DNA of 26,615 nt, taken from JAVVHH01 sp032249615 (lineage in GTDB: Bacteria > Pseudomonadota > Alphaproteobacteria > Acetobacterales > Acetobacteraceae). Position numbers and translations under genes: made by a program. The notes under the pieces were generated by a model that made no database searches, was not told where the DNA came from, and was given only the letters and a program-made list of their open reading frames with translations. Every line of letters starts with the position of its first letter. Position 1 is the first letter of the stretch. Below, piece after piece: positions 14,575 through 22,835 of the stretch. The stretch is from contig JAVVHH010000041.1 of NCBI GenBank assembly GCA_032249615.1, positions 1-26,615 on the forward strand. Reading direction: 5' to 3'.

Positions 14575-15491
14575 CCGCGAAGAAACCAGATCCGGAACAG
14601 GGCGGCCTCGAGAAATGTCTGCCGTCTCAGGCCGGGGATCCATAGCGCACGGAAACGGGCCCACGGGCCGGCCCGGAGCGCTCGGTCCATCTGGACGACG
14701 ATCTGGCTGGCCGCGGGGGTAAGCACGCCGGAGGCGGCCCGCAACGCCGCGACGTTGGCGCGCAGCATCGCCAGATAAGCGCCGGGGCCGCGGCGTAGGG
14801 CGGCGATGGCGCGGCGGCGGCGCGTGCTGGGAGCACCGACCAGATTGGCCGCGTGCTGGCGGTAGAGGATGGTCGGTTCCGGGTCGGCGATCACGGTGCC
14901 GCCAGCCCCGGCCACCAGCAGATAACTCCACCAATCATGCAGCGGACCCTGCGGCTTCGTGCTGCGGTCGACCAGCGTGGCCGCGGCAGCGTTGAGGACC
15001 ACGGTGCATCCGGTCGCGATGTTTTGCGTGAGCGCGCCCGCAAAGCTCGGTGGGCGGCGGAACGGGGGTGAGCCGCCGATCGGCTCGAGCGCATCATCGA
15101 CCAAGACCTGGCGGCTGCAGTAGAGGGCCGGCCTTTCAACCGGCGCGAGCGCGGCAAGCGCGCGAGAGAGCTTCTCCGGCAACCAGACGTCATCCTGGTC
15201 GGCGAACGCCACCGGCAAGCCGAGCGGCTGCGCCGCGGCCAGCAGCGCGTAGAAGCTGCCCGCGACGCCAAGGCGACCCTCCCGCTCGACCCGGCGGCAC
15301 CGCTCGCCGCCGACCTCACGGGCGAACGCCTCCACGATGGCGACCGTCTCGTCGCTGGAGCCGTCGTCCCGCCAGAGCAGCAGCCAGCCGCGCTCGGTCT
15401 GGCGGAGAAGGCTGTCGAGCTGGGCCGGGAGGAAACGGGCGCCGTTGAAGGTCGAAAGAAGGATCGCGACGCGCGGTCGGGAGACCGTCAA
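14571..15491 (-). CDS. Family 2 glycosyltransferase, rhamnosyltransferase-like
   Basis: This is a 306-residue GT-A fold enzyme. It opens with RPRVAILLSTFNGARFL, then the nucleotide-sugar site RDDGSSDETV and the DxD-like ADQDDVWLPEKL, both typical of the RfbF/WbbL rhamnosyltransferase group within GT2. The C-terminal 90 residues are basic and may contact membrane or lipid-linked acceptor. I infer transfer of L-rhamnose from dTDP-rhamnose, because the four upstream genes make that donor. The start is a TTG (15491-15489) overlapping the rmlD stop as TTGA; the conserved strand begins at residue 8, so no later start is possible. No strong Shine-Dalgarno is visible, so expression probably relies on coupling. 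It is the last gene of the rml operon. Confidence 0.87.
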   Translation of the reverse strand: MTVSRPRVAILLSTFNGARFLPAQLDSLLRQTERGWLLLWRDDGSSDETVAIVEAFAREVGGERCRRVEREGRLGVAGSFYALLAAAQPLGLPVAFADQDDVWLPEKLSRALAALAPVERPALYCSRQVLVDDALEPIGGSPPFRRPPSFAGALTQNIATGCTVVLNAAAATLVDRSTKPQGPLHDWWSYLLVAGAGGTVIADPEPTILYRQHAANLVGAPSTRRRRAIAALRRGPGAYLAMLRANVAALRAASGVLTPAASQIVVQMDRALRAGPWARFRALWIPGLRRQTFLEAALFRIWFLRG

Positions 15492-16366
15492 GCGCTCGCG
15501 GGGGCCCGGGCGAGCAAGGCGTCGACGACGCCGGCGAGGCTCGACTGCCAGGGCGGCTGTCGCAGAGCGAAGACGCGCTCGAGCTTGCTGCAGTCGAGCC
15601 GGCTGTCGGCGGGGCGCTTGGCGGGCGTGGGGAATTCGGCGGTGGTGATGGGCTCCACGGTGGGCACGCGCGCGCCGTGCCGGGCGGCCTCGGCGAAGAT
15701 GGCCTCCGCAAAACCGTGCCAGGTGGTTTCACCCGTGCCACAGCTATGGAACACGCCGCCATACTCGTCGCGCCACTCGGCCGTCGCCGCGCGCGCGACG
15801 CCGAGCACGATGTCGGCCAGAGCATCGGCGGCGGTCGGGCAGCCGCGCTGATCGGCGACAACGCGGAGGTGGTCGCGGGTCTGGCCGAGAGCCAGCATGG
15901 TGCGGACGAAATTCTTGCCGGTCGCCGAGTAGACCCAGGCCGTGCGGATCACGATGGCCCGGGGATTGGCGGCCAAAACGGCCCGCTCGCCGGCGAGCTT
16001 CGTTTCGCCATAGACACCCGTCGGGTTGGTCCGGTCGCTCTCGACATAAGGGCTGCCCTTGTCGCCATCGAAGACATAATCGGTCGAGATGTGGATCAGC
16101 GGGATGCCGGCTTCGGCGCACAGGGTGGCCAGCCGGGCCGGGCCGTCGCAATTGGCCCGCATCGCAGCGTCGCGGTTGGTCTCCGCCGCATCGACGGCTG
16201 TCCAAGCCGCGGCGTTCACGACTAACGTGGGAGCGGCGGCAGCGAGCGCGCTGTCGATGGAGGCCGGCTGTTCGAAATCGAACGCGGGACGGCCGACGAC
16301 CGTGACGTCGGGAGCGCGGGCGAGCGCGGTGGCGAGTTGGCCGGCCCCGCCGGTGACCAGGATCAC
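15488..16366 (-). CDS. rmlD: dTDP-4-dehydrorhamnose reductase
   Basis: This 292-residue enzyme catalyses the last step of dTDP-L-rhamnose synthesis, the NAD(P)H reduction of dTDP-4-keto-L-rhamnose. The start is GTG 16366-16364, overlapping the rmlC stop as GTGA; it places the nucleotide-binding strand VILVTGGAGQLA at the very N-terminus, as in the family. The frame runs further upstream to 16477, but only over rmlC. Other motifs are STDYVFDGD (94-102) and the catalytic Tyr119-Lys123 pair in VYGETK. The length matches RmlD (about 290-300 aa). Also called rfbD. Confidence 0.95.
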   Translation of the reverse strand: MILVTGGAGQLATALARAPDVTVVGRPAFDFEQPASIDSALAAAAPTLVVNAAAWTAVDAAETNRDAAMRANCDGPARLATLCAEAGIPLIHISTDYVFDGDKGSPYVESDRTNPTGVYGETKLAGERAVLAANPRAIVIRTAWVYSATGKNFVRTMLALGQTRDHLRVVADQRGCPTAADALADIVLGVARAATAEWRDEYGGVFHSCGTGETTWHGFAEAIFAEAARHGARVPTVEPITTAEFPTPAKRPADSRLDCSKLERVFALRQPPWQSSLAGVVDALLARAPASA

Positions 16367-16917
16367 GCGAACAACTCCGCCAACTCGTCCCATCGAGGGA
16401 GGACGAGGTCCTTGTCGGAGAGAATCGCCGCGCCGGGCTCGATGGGCCAGGGAATCGCGAGCGTTGGGTCGTTCCACAAAACCCCTCGCTCAGCCTCGCG
16501 GTCGTAGGGCGCCGTTACCTTGTAGACGACCTCGGTATCCGGCTCGAGCGTGCAGAAACCATGCAGGAAGCCAACCGGGACCCAGAGCTGACGCCAATTC
16601 GCCGCGGAAAGTTCGGCCGCCACCCAGCGGCCGTAGGTCGCGGAGGAGCGGCGGGCGTCGACCGCCACGTCCCAGATCGCGCCCCGCGTACAGCGGACGA
16701 GTTTGCCCTGGGCGTTCGGCCCGACCTGGCAGTGCAGCCCCCGCAGCACGCCGCGGTCGCGCGACAGGCTCTGGTTGTCCTGCACGAAACTTTCGTCGAG
16801 GCCGGCGTCGGCGAAGCGTCGGGCGCTCCACGTCTCGGAAAAGAACCCGCGCGCATCACCGAACCGGTCCGGCGTGAACGCGATGATCCCCGGCACGTCG
16901 AACGTCTCGGTCTTCAT
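16363..16917 (-). CDS. rmlC: dTDP-4-dehydrorhamnose 3,5-epimerase
   Basis: This is the 184-residue cupin epimerase, third step of the dTDP-rhamnose pathway. It has the substrate-binding segment GFFSETW (24-30), the catalytic base His62 in RGLHCQ, Lys72 in GKLVRC, and Tyr132 and Tyr138 in VVYKVTAPYD, close to the Salmonella RmlC positions. VPVGFLHGFCTLE marks the cupin core. The length is normal for the family. The ATG overlaps the rmlA stop as ATGA, and its own stop overlaps the rmlD GTG start, so it lies between two coupled junctions. Confidence 0.96.
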   Translation of the reverse strand: MKTETFDVPGIIAFTPDRFGDARGFFSETWSARRFADAGLDESFVQDNQSLSRDRGVLRGLHCQVGPNAQGKLVRCTRGAIWDVAVDARRSSATYGRWVAAELSAANWRQLWVPVGFLHGFCTLEPDTEVVYKVTAPYDREAERGVLWNDPTLAIPWPIEPGAAILSDKDLVLPRWDELAELFA

Positions 16918-17795
16918 GCGTGCTGTCCGTCCGCCAGTTCGTGGAGCAGGCGGCCGAGTTCGGTCTTGAGGAAGCCGCTCGCCGCGGCGCGCAGCCCGGC
17001 GGCATCAATGAACCCCATCCGGAACGCGACCTCTTCGGGGCAGCCGACCAGCAGACCCTGGCGGGACTGGATCGTCTGCACGAACGTCGCCGCCTGGAGC
17101 AGGCTGTCGGGCATGCCGGCGTCGAGCCAGGCGCAGCCGCGGCCAAGGCGCTCGACCCGCAGCGTGCCCTCCTCGAGATAGATGCGGTTGAGATCGGTGA
17201 TCTCGAGCTCGCCGCGGTGCGACGGTTTCACGCGGCGGGCGAACTCGGTGACCCGGTTGTCATAGAAATATAAGCCCGTCACCGCCCAGTTCGACAGCGG
17301 GGCGGCGGGCTTTTCCACGATGTCGACAGCCCGGCCCTCCCCGTCGAACTGGACAACGCCGTAACGTTCGGGATCGCGGACCTGATAGGCGAAGACCGTG
17401 GCTCCGTGCGTGCGGCGGACGGTGGATTGCAGCATGATGCTGAGCTTGTCGCCGAAGATCAGATTGTCGCCGAGCGCCAGCGCGCAGGACTGCCCATCGA
17501 TCCAGGTCTCGCCGATGTGGAAAGCCTGCGCCAGCCCCTCCGGCTTGGGCTGTTCGGCGTAGGTAAAGCGGACGCCGAGCTTCTCGCCGGTGCCGAGCAG
17601 GCGGCGGAACTGCGGCAGATCGTCCGGGGTCGAGATGACCATGATGTCCCGGATGCCGGCGAGCATCAGCACCGACAGCGGGTAGTAGATCATCGGCTTG
17701 TCGTAGACCGGCAGCAGCTGCTTGCTGGAAGCCAGGGTGATCGGGTGCAGGCGGGTGCCGCTGCCGCCGGCCAGGATGATGCCCTTCTGGCTCAT
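16914..17795 (-). CDS. rmlA: Glucose-1-phosphate thymidylyltransferase
   Basis: This 293-residue enzyme makes dTDP-glucose from dTTP and glucose-1-phosphate, the entry step of the pathway. ATG 17795 puts the pyrophosphorylase signature GIILAGGSGTRLHP at residue 5 and is the start that overlaps the rmlB stop (ATGA). The frame stays open to 17921, but that extension is Arg-rich shadow sequence over rmlB. Further motifs are SSKQLLPVYDKPMIYYPLS, ALALGDNLIFG (metal/nucleotide site), VVQFDGEGR and EKPAAPLSN. dTDP-rhamnose usually inhibits this enzyme, so it is the likely control point of the operon's flux. Confidence 0.96.
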   Translation of the reverse strand: MSQKGIILAGGSGTRLHPITLASSKQLLPVYDKPMIYYPLSVLMLAGIRDIMVISTPDDLPQFRRLLGTGEKLGVRFTYAEQPKPEGLAQAFHIGETWIDGQSCALALGDNLIFGDKLSIMLQSTVRRTHGATVFAYQVRDPERYGVVQFDGEGRAVDIVEKPAAPLSNWAVTGLYFYDNRVTEFARRVKPSHRGELEITDLNRIYLEEGTLRVERLGRGCAWLDAGMPDSLLQAATFVQTIQSRQGLLVGCPEEVAFRMGFIDAAGLRAAASGFLKTELGRLLHELADGQHA

Positions 17796-18847
17796 GCGGC
17801 GGCGCCGAGCCGGTGGCCGGAATAGGTCCGGGCTCGGATCGCCTGCCACCATTCTGGATGGGCGAGATACCACTCCACCGTCCGCCGCAGCCCGGCGTCG
17901 AAGCCGTGCTCGGCCTTCCAATCCAGCGCGACCTCCGCGCGGGAGGGGTCGATCGCATAGCGGAAATCATGCCCGGGGCGATCGCGAACGAAGTGGATCA
18001 AGCGCTCGCGGGGGCCGGCGGGGTCCGGCCGCAACTCGTCCAGCGTGGCGCAGATGGCGCGCACGACCTCGAGGTTGGAGCGGGGCTGGCGCGGGCCGAT
18101 GCAGAGTGTGGCACCCGGCTCGGCACCCTCGAGCGCGAGGACCAGCGCGGCGGCATGGTCGTCCACAAACAGCCAGTCACGCTGATTGGAACCGTCACCG
18201 TAAACGGGCAGTGGCTTGCCCTCGAGCGCGTTCAGGGTGACGAGCGGGATCAGCTTTTCCGGGAATTGCCAAGGGCCGTAATTGTTCGTCGTGTTGGTGA
18301 CGAAGGCGGGAAGGCCGTAGGTATGGAACCAGGCGCGGACGAGGTGGTCAGACCCGGCCTTGCTCGCAGAATACGGGCTGCGCGGATCGTAGGCCGTGGT
18401 TTCCTCGAACGGCGGATCCGACGGGCCGAGCGCGCCGAACACCTCGTCCGTCGAGATGTGGTGGAAGCGGAACCGGGCTTTGGAGTCGGTTGGCAAGCTC
18501 GCCCAGTGGGCCCGCGCGGCCTCCAGCATCACGAACGTGCCGACGACGTTGGTGGTGATGAAATCGGCGGGGCCATCGATCGAGCGGTCGACGTGGCTCT
18601 CGGCCGCAAGGTGCATTACGGCGTCGGGACGATGAGTCTCGAACACCGCCCGGATCGCCGCCGCGTCGGTGATGTTGGCGCGAATATGGCGGTGCCGGGG
18701 GCTGGTCGCGGCTTCCTCAAGCGCGTCGAGCGAGGCCGCATAGGTCATCACGTCGACGTTGACGACGTCATGGTCCGTGTTGCGGATGAGGTGCCGGATG
18801 ACGGCCGAGCCGATGAAGCCGTATCCACCGGTCACAAGTATAAGCAT
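17792..18847 (-). CDS. rmlB: dTDP-glucose 4,6-dehydratase
   Basis: This 351-residue NAD-dependent short-chain dehydrogenase converts dTDP-glucose to the 4-keto-6-deoxy sugar. From ATG 18847 the protein starts MLILVTGGYGFIGS. The Rossmann motif has Tyr where GGAGFIGS is usual. Catalytic residues are Thr133-Asp134-Glu135 in ISTDEVFG and Tyr159/Lys163 in YSASK; HLAAESHVDRSI is also conserved. An ATG three codons upstream (18856) is a possible alternative start. I prefer 18847, which gives the family N-terminus and has GGGGC just upstream. It is the first gene of the five-gene rml operon, divergent from the large glycosyltransferase. Confidence 0.95.
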   Translation of the reverse strand: MLILVTGGYGFIGSAVIRHLIRNTDHDVVNVDVMTYAASLDALEEAATSPRHRHIRANITDAAAIRAVFETHRPDAVMHLAAESHVDRSIDGPADFITTNVVGTFVMLEAARAHWASLPTDSKARFRFHHISTDEVFGALGPSDPPFEETTAYDPRSPYSASKAGSDHLVRAWFHTYGLPAFVTNTTNNYGPWQFPEKLIPLVTLNALEGKPLPVYGDGSNQRDWLFVDDHAAALVLALEGAEPGATLCIGPRQPRSNLEVVRAICATLDELRPDPAGPRERLIHFVRDRPGHDFRYAIDPSRAEVALDWKAEHGFDAGLRRTVEWYLAHPEWWQAIRARTYSGHRLGAAA

Positions 18848-18958
18848 GCGCCCCATTACGTCAGGCACCAAAGCGACGCAACGGCCAGCAAAGTGCGGCT
18901 GCGGCTGTAGCCCGCGCGCGAGTTGTGTAAGCTCGGACGGCTCCAACCTCAGGGATCA
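18848..18958. promoter_or_regulatory. Divergent intergenic region of the rml operon and the large glycosyltransferase gene
   Basis: These 111 bp must hold the outward promoters for rmlBACD-GT2 on the minus strand and for the glycosyltransferase-DUF2891-acuI set on the plus strand. I see no confident -35/-10 pair. AGGGA at 18951-18955 is a possible ribosome site for the plus-strand gene, with a short 3-base gap to its ATG. Confidence 0.45.
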
Positions 18959-21841
18959 ATGGAACTCTTCCGCTCTCCTGTCGAGCGACCCGCCCCGATC
19001 GCGCTCCGGGTCGAGCCGACGCGGATCAGCGCGTCCTGGACGACCCCCATGGTCGCGTCATCCGTCGCCATCGTTCTGGACGGGCGCGTGCAGGCGATCG
19101 TTGCAGCGGATGCCGAAGGGTTCGTCTGGGACATACCGGGGCACGTGTTCGGACGGCTGCTCGACGTGGTCGCGACCGGCGACGGCGCGTCGCTCCTGGC
19201 GGGTCCGGTCCCGCTGGACGCGGTTCGCGGCGTGCGGTGGCTAAGCTGGCGCCTCGATGGCGACCGGGTCTGCGGCTCGTTCGACACCACAAGCCCGGCC
19301 GCGACCGCGTTGCCGCTTGCGCTCGTGGCGGATAGCCGGCGCTACGCCGAAGGCTTCGCGCACCGATCGGCAGACGGCGTCTTCTCGTTCGACCTCGCAA
19401 TTAGCCGGCTGGCGCCGGCCCCCGGCGGGATAGCGCTGCAACCGATGGTGGGCAGCCTGCTGCTCGCCCCGGTGCTGCACGTGCCGGCAGAGGCGTTCGG
19501 GCATGTCGGCTTCCTGGAGGCGTCGGAACCCTGGCGGGTGCGGGGCTGGGCCGTCGAGCACGCCCGGCTGGATCGACCGGTGCCGCTCGAGATGTTCGTG
19601 GATGGCTGGCGCGTGGCGACGTTGCTGGCCGATCAGCGGCGGGAGGACGTGGCGGCGCTGGGGTTCGGAGACGGGCGCGCCGGCTTCGACGCGGTGGTGC
19701 CCGCGCCGCTCGACCGGGCCGTCACGATCGACGTGCGGGTCGCGGGGGGACCGAGCCTCGGGGGCAGCCCGTTCGTTCGCCCGGCCGCGCCGCGCTACGT
19801 CGGCTTCTTCGACGGGGTGGACGGTTTCTCGGCCGGTGGCTGGGCCATGGACCTCGCCGCATTGGATCAGCCGGTGCGGGTGGAGGCGATCTGTGACGGG
19901 CAGGTCGTGGGCTCCGGCTGGGCCGATCTGCATCGGGGCGACGTGGCAGAGGCCGGGCTGCCGACGGCGCGATGTGGGTTCCATGTGGTGCTGGACCGGG
20001 CGGCGGGTTCGCTGACCGGACACGAGGTTTCGTTGCTGATCGCGGGAACCGGGCTGGCGCTCGCGGGATCGCCACGGACCGTCGCGCTGAACCAAAACGC
20101 GGCCGCGTTCCTCGACCGGAAGCGACCGTCGGGGCCCGCCCTGTCCCGGCTGCGGCGGCAACTGACGCATCGCGTGCAGGAAGTGCTGATCTCCGTTATC
20201 ATGCCCGTGCACGAGACGCCGCGCGATTGGTTGCAGGAGGCGATCGGGAGCGTCACGGCGCAGTGGTCGGACAATTGGGAGCTCATCTGCGTCGACGATG
20301 GTTCGACCAGCCCAGACGTGCAGATCGTCCTGCAGCAGGCCGCGCTCGACCCACGGATCCGGGTCGTGCGGCGGCAGCAGGCCGGCGGGATCGCGCGTGC
20401 GGTCAATGCCGGGCTGGAGGTCGCGGCGGGCGATTACGTCGCGTTCCTCGACCATGACGACGCGCTGGAGCCCGACGCGCTCTATCAGCTGGCGCGCGCG
20501 GCGCAATCGCGCGCCGGACTCATCTACAGCGACGAGGTGCTGACCGGCCCGTCGCTCGACCAGGTGCTGCAGCACCGGGCGCGGCCGGCGTGGAGCCACG
20601 ACTACTATTTGTCACACCCGTATTTCGTACATCTCGTGGCGGTGCGCCGCTCGCTCGCGCAGGCGGTCGGAGGCTACGACGAGACAATGGCGATCTCGGC
20701 GGATGTCGATTTCGTGCTGCGCGTGGCGGAGCGGGCGGAGACGGTCGTGCATGTGCCGAGGGTGCTCTACCGCTGGCGCACGCATGCCGGCAGCGCAGGC
20801 CATCGGCGGCGGGACGACGTCATGGCGGCGACGCTCGGCGCGATCGAGCGGCATGTCGCGCGGCTCGGCTGGCCGGCCACGGTGCACCCCGGGTTGGGGT
20901 TCAACCAGTTCAGGCTGGACTGGCCGGACGATGGCGGAAGCGTGCTGATCGTCATCCCGACCAAGGACCGGGTCGACCTCCTGCGGCAATGCATCGAGAG
21001 CGTGCAGGCGACCGCTGCCGGCGAGCGCTACTGCATCGTCGTGGTGGATCACCAATCGACGGACCCGGCGAGCGTCGCCTACCTGGCGGCGCTGCCGCAC
21101 CCGGTGCTGCGCTACGACGGGCCGTTCAACTTCGCCGCCATGAACAATCTGGCCGTGCGCGCGTACGGGCGGGACGCCGATTACCTGCTGTTCCTCAACA
21201 ACGATGTCGAAGCGATCGGTCCCGGCTGGCTCGGACGGCTGCGCAGCCTCGCGGGCCGGCGCGAGGTGGGCGCGGTCGGCCCGCTGCTGCTCTACGGCAA
21301 CGGCCGCGTCCAGCATGCCGGCGTGATCGTCGGCTTCGGTGGCGCCGCGGACCACGCGATGCGGTTCGCCGAGCCGACCGCGCCCGACGGTTCGCGCAGC
21401 GCCGGCTACAATGCGAGCTTGACAAGCGTGCGCGACTACTCGGCGGTGACGGCGGCGTGCCTGATGATGCGGCGGGCGGTGTTCGAGCGGGTGGGCGGGT
21501 TCGACGAGGCGTTTGCCGTCGGGTTCAACGACACGGATCTTTGCCTGCGTGTCCGGGCTGCCGGGCTGCATGTGCTCTACGATGGGCACACGGTGCTTCG
21601 CCACCACGAGTCGTCAACCCGGGCCGCGAGCAAGGAACTGGCTGATCCGACCGGGGACGAGCAGCGCTTCCGGGCGCGGTGGCCGGCTTATTTCCAGGGC
21701 ACCGACCCGTTCTACAACCCCTGGCTCACGCTCGACGGCGCCGATCACCGGCTGCGGCTGGATGCGGGCTGGCGAGATCGGTTGGACGCGCGAACGGCGC
21801 ACAACGCGCTGGCGGGTGTGCAAGCGGAGCCGATTCAGTAG
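18959..21841 (+). CDS. Large glycosyltransferase with two GT2 domains and N-terminal repeat region
   Basis: This 960-residue protein has no signal peptide or clear membrane helix. Residues 1-400 are a beta-rich region with at least two repeats, about 183-248 and 281-345, sharing VGF...GWA...LD.PV..E...DG..V....AD..R.DVA..G....R.GF. A first GT2 domain (about 408-640) has SVIMPVHETP, CVDDGSTSPD and DHDD near residue 497. A second (about 660-900) has VLIVIPTKDR, FNFAAMNN, LFLNNDVE near 748 and HAGVIVGFGG. Such tandem GT2 enzymes often build O-antigen or capsule chains. The link to rhamnose is inferred from the divergent rml operon. I chose ATG 18959; a TTG at 18923 is possible but adds an unlikely N-terminus. 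Confidence 0.88.
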   Translation: MELFRSPVERPAPIALRVEPTRISASWTTPMVASSVAIVLDGRVQAIVAADAEGFVWDIPGHVFGRLLDVVATGDGASLLAGPVPLDAVRGVRWLSWRLDGDRVCGSFDTTSPAATALPLALVADSRRYAEGFAHRSADGVFSFDLAISRLAPAPGGIALQPMVGSLLLAPVLHVPAEAFGHVGFLEASEPWRVRGWAVEHARLDRPVPLEMFVDGWRVATLLADQRREDVAALGFGDGRAGFDAVVPAPLDRAVTIDVRVAGGPSLGGSPFVRPAAPRYVGFFDGVDGFSAGGWAMDLAALDQPVRVEAICDGQVVGSGWADLHRGDVAEAGLPTARCGFHVVLDRAAGSLTGHEVSLLIAGTGLALAGSPRTVALNQNAAAFLDRKRPSGPALSRLRRQLTHRVQEVLISVIMPVHETPRDWLQEAIGSVTAQWSDNWELICVDDGSTSPDVQIVLQQAALDPRIRVVRRQQAGGIARAVNAGLEVAAGDYVAFLDHDDALEPDALYQLARAAQSRAGLIYSDEVLTGPSLDQVLQHRARPAWSHDYYLSHPYFVHLVAVRRSLAQAVGGYDETMAISADVDFVLRVAERAETVVHVPRVLYRWRTHAGSAGHRRRDDVMAATLGAIERHVARLGWPATVHPGLGFNQFRLDWPDDGGSVLIVIPTKDRVDLLRQCIESVQATAAGERYCIVVVDHQSTDPASVAYLAALPHPVLRYDGPFNFAAMNNLAVRAYGRDADYLLFLNNDVEAIGPGWLGRLRSLAGRREVGAVGPLLLYGNGRVQHAGVIVGFGGAADHAMRFAEPTAPDGSRSAGYNASLTSVRDYSAVTAACLMMRRAVFERVGGFDEAFAVGFNDTDLCLRVRAAGLHVLYDGHTVLRHHESSTRAASKELADPTGDEQRFRARWPAYFQGTDPFYNPWLTLDGADHRLRLDAGWRDRLDARTAHNALAGVQAEPIQ

Positions 21842-21851
21842 GCTGTCGTTC

Positions 21852-22835
21852 GTGACCGCTCCCCTCACCTCCTCCCAGGCAGACCGCTTTGCTACCATTG
21901 CGCTCGGACATGTCGAGCGGGAATACCCGAACAAGCCGGGGCACGTGCTGGACGGGGCCGCCGATGCGGCGACGCCCGCCGCCTTACATCCGGTGTTCCA
22001 TGGAAGCTTCGATTGGCACTCCTGCGTGCATAGCTACTGGCTGCTGGCACGGCTGATGCGGCGGTTTCCGCACGCGGAGTTTGCCGGCGAGATCGCCCGC
22101 TTGTTCGACCGCAAGCTCGTCGCGACGAAAGTCAGGGGCGAGTGCCAGTATTTCGAGCGCGACAGCGCGCGGGGCTTTGAGCGGCCATACGGGTGGGCCT
22201 GGTTGCTGAAGCTGGCGGCGGAGCTGTCCTATTTGGAAGGTCCTTGGCAGCAGGCTCTGGCGCCGCTGGCCGAAATCGTGGTGCAGCGGTTCACCGCCTT
22301 CCTGCCGATCGCGACCTACCCGGTGCGGACCGGCAGCCATGGCAACACGGCCTTCGCCCTACGGCTGGCGGCCGATTACCCCGGTCCGACGCTTCGGAAG
22401 CTGTTGGCCGACACCGCATGGCGCTGGTATGGCGCCGACACCGATTGCCCCGCCTGGGAAGAGCCCGGGGGAGACGACTTCCTGTCGCCCTCGCTCGTCG
22501 AGGCGGAGTGCATGCGGCGGTTGCATCGTCCTGCGTTCGAGGACTGGTTCCGACAGTTCTTGCCAAACATTGCAGCCGGCCGGCCGGCCGTGCTGTTCAC
22601 GCCCGTCGAGCCGAGCGATCGGAGCGATGGCAAGATCGCGCATCTGGACGGGCTGAACCTGAGCCGGGCTTGGTGCCTGCAGACCCTGGCGCCCTTTGGC
22701 GGCGAGCGGCTGCGTGAGGCAGCCGACATCCACCGCGCGGCGGCGCTGCCTTTCCTGGCGGGCCTCTACATGGGCGAACACTGGCTGGCGACGTACGCCG
22801 TGCTCGCGCTCGACGAGATAGGGGAGACGGATTGA
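21852..22835 (+). CDS. DUF2891 family protein
   Basis: This 327-residue protein starts at GTG 21852, 10 bp after the glycosyltransferase stop, with AGTAGG about 9 bases upstream. The N-terminus (LTSSQADRFATIALGHVERE, then YPNKPGHVL) matches the usual beginning of DUF2891 proteins. Other landmarks are HPVFHGSFDWHSCVHSYWLL, YGWAWLLKL, TYPVRTGSHGNTAFAL and GGDDFLSPSLVEAE. The alternation of Trp/His/Arg-containing helices suggests an alpha/alpha toroid resembling glycan-processing enzymes, but that is inference; the family has no assigned activity that I know of. There is no signal peptide, so it looks cytoplasmic. It overlaps the next start and is translationally coupled to it. Confidence 0.85.
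   Translation: MTAPLTSSQADRFATIALGHVEREYPNKPGHVLDGAADAATPAALHPVFHGSFDWHSCVHSYWLLARLMRRFPHAEFAGEIARLFDRKLVATKVRGECQYFERDSARGFERPYGWAWLLKLAAELSYLEGPWQQALAPLAEIVVQRFTAFLPIATYPVRTGSHGNTAFALRLAADYPGPTLRKLLADTAWRWYGADTDCPAWEEPGGDDFLSPSLVEAECMRRLHRPAFEDWFRQFLPNIAAGRPAVLFTPVEPSDRSDGKIAHLDGLNLSRAWCLQTLAPFGGERLREAADIHRAAALPFLAGLYMGEHWLATYAVLALDEIGETD

Noticed and set aside
17813..18910. Plus-strand open frame opposite rmlB
   Set aside because: It is an antisense shadow of rmlB, Gly/Arg/Val-rich without motifs.
19241..20599. Minus-strand open frame opposite the large glycosyltransferase
   Set aside because: The His/Arg/Pro-rich product is typical of the complement of a high-GC gene; the plus strand holds clear GT2 motifs.
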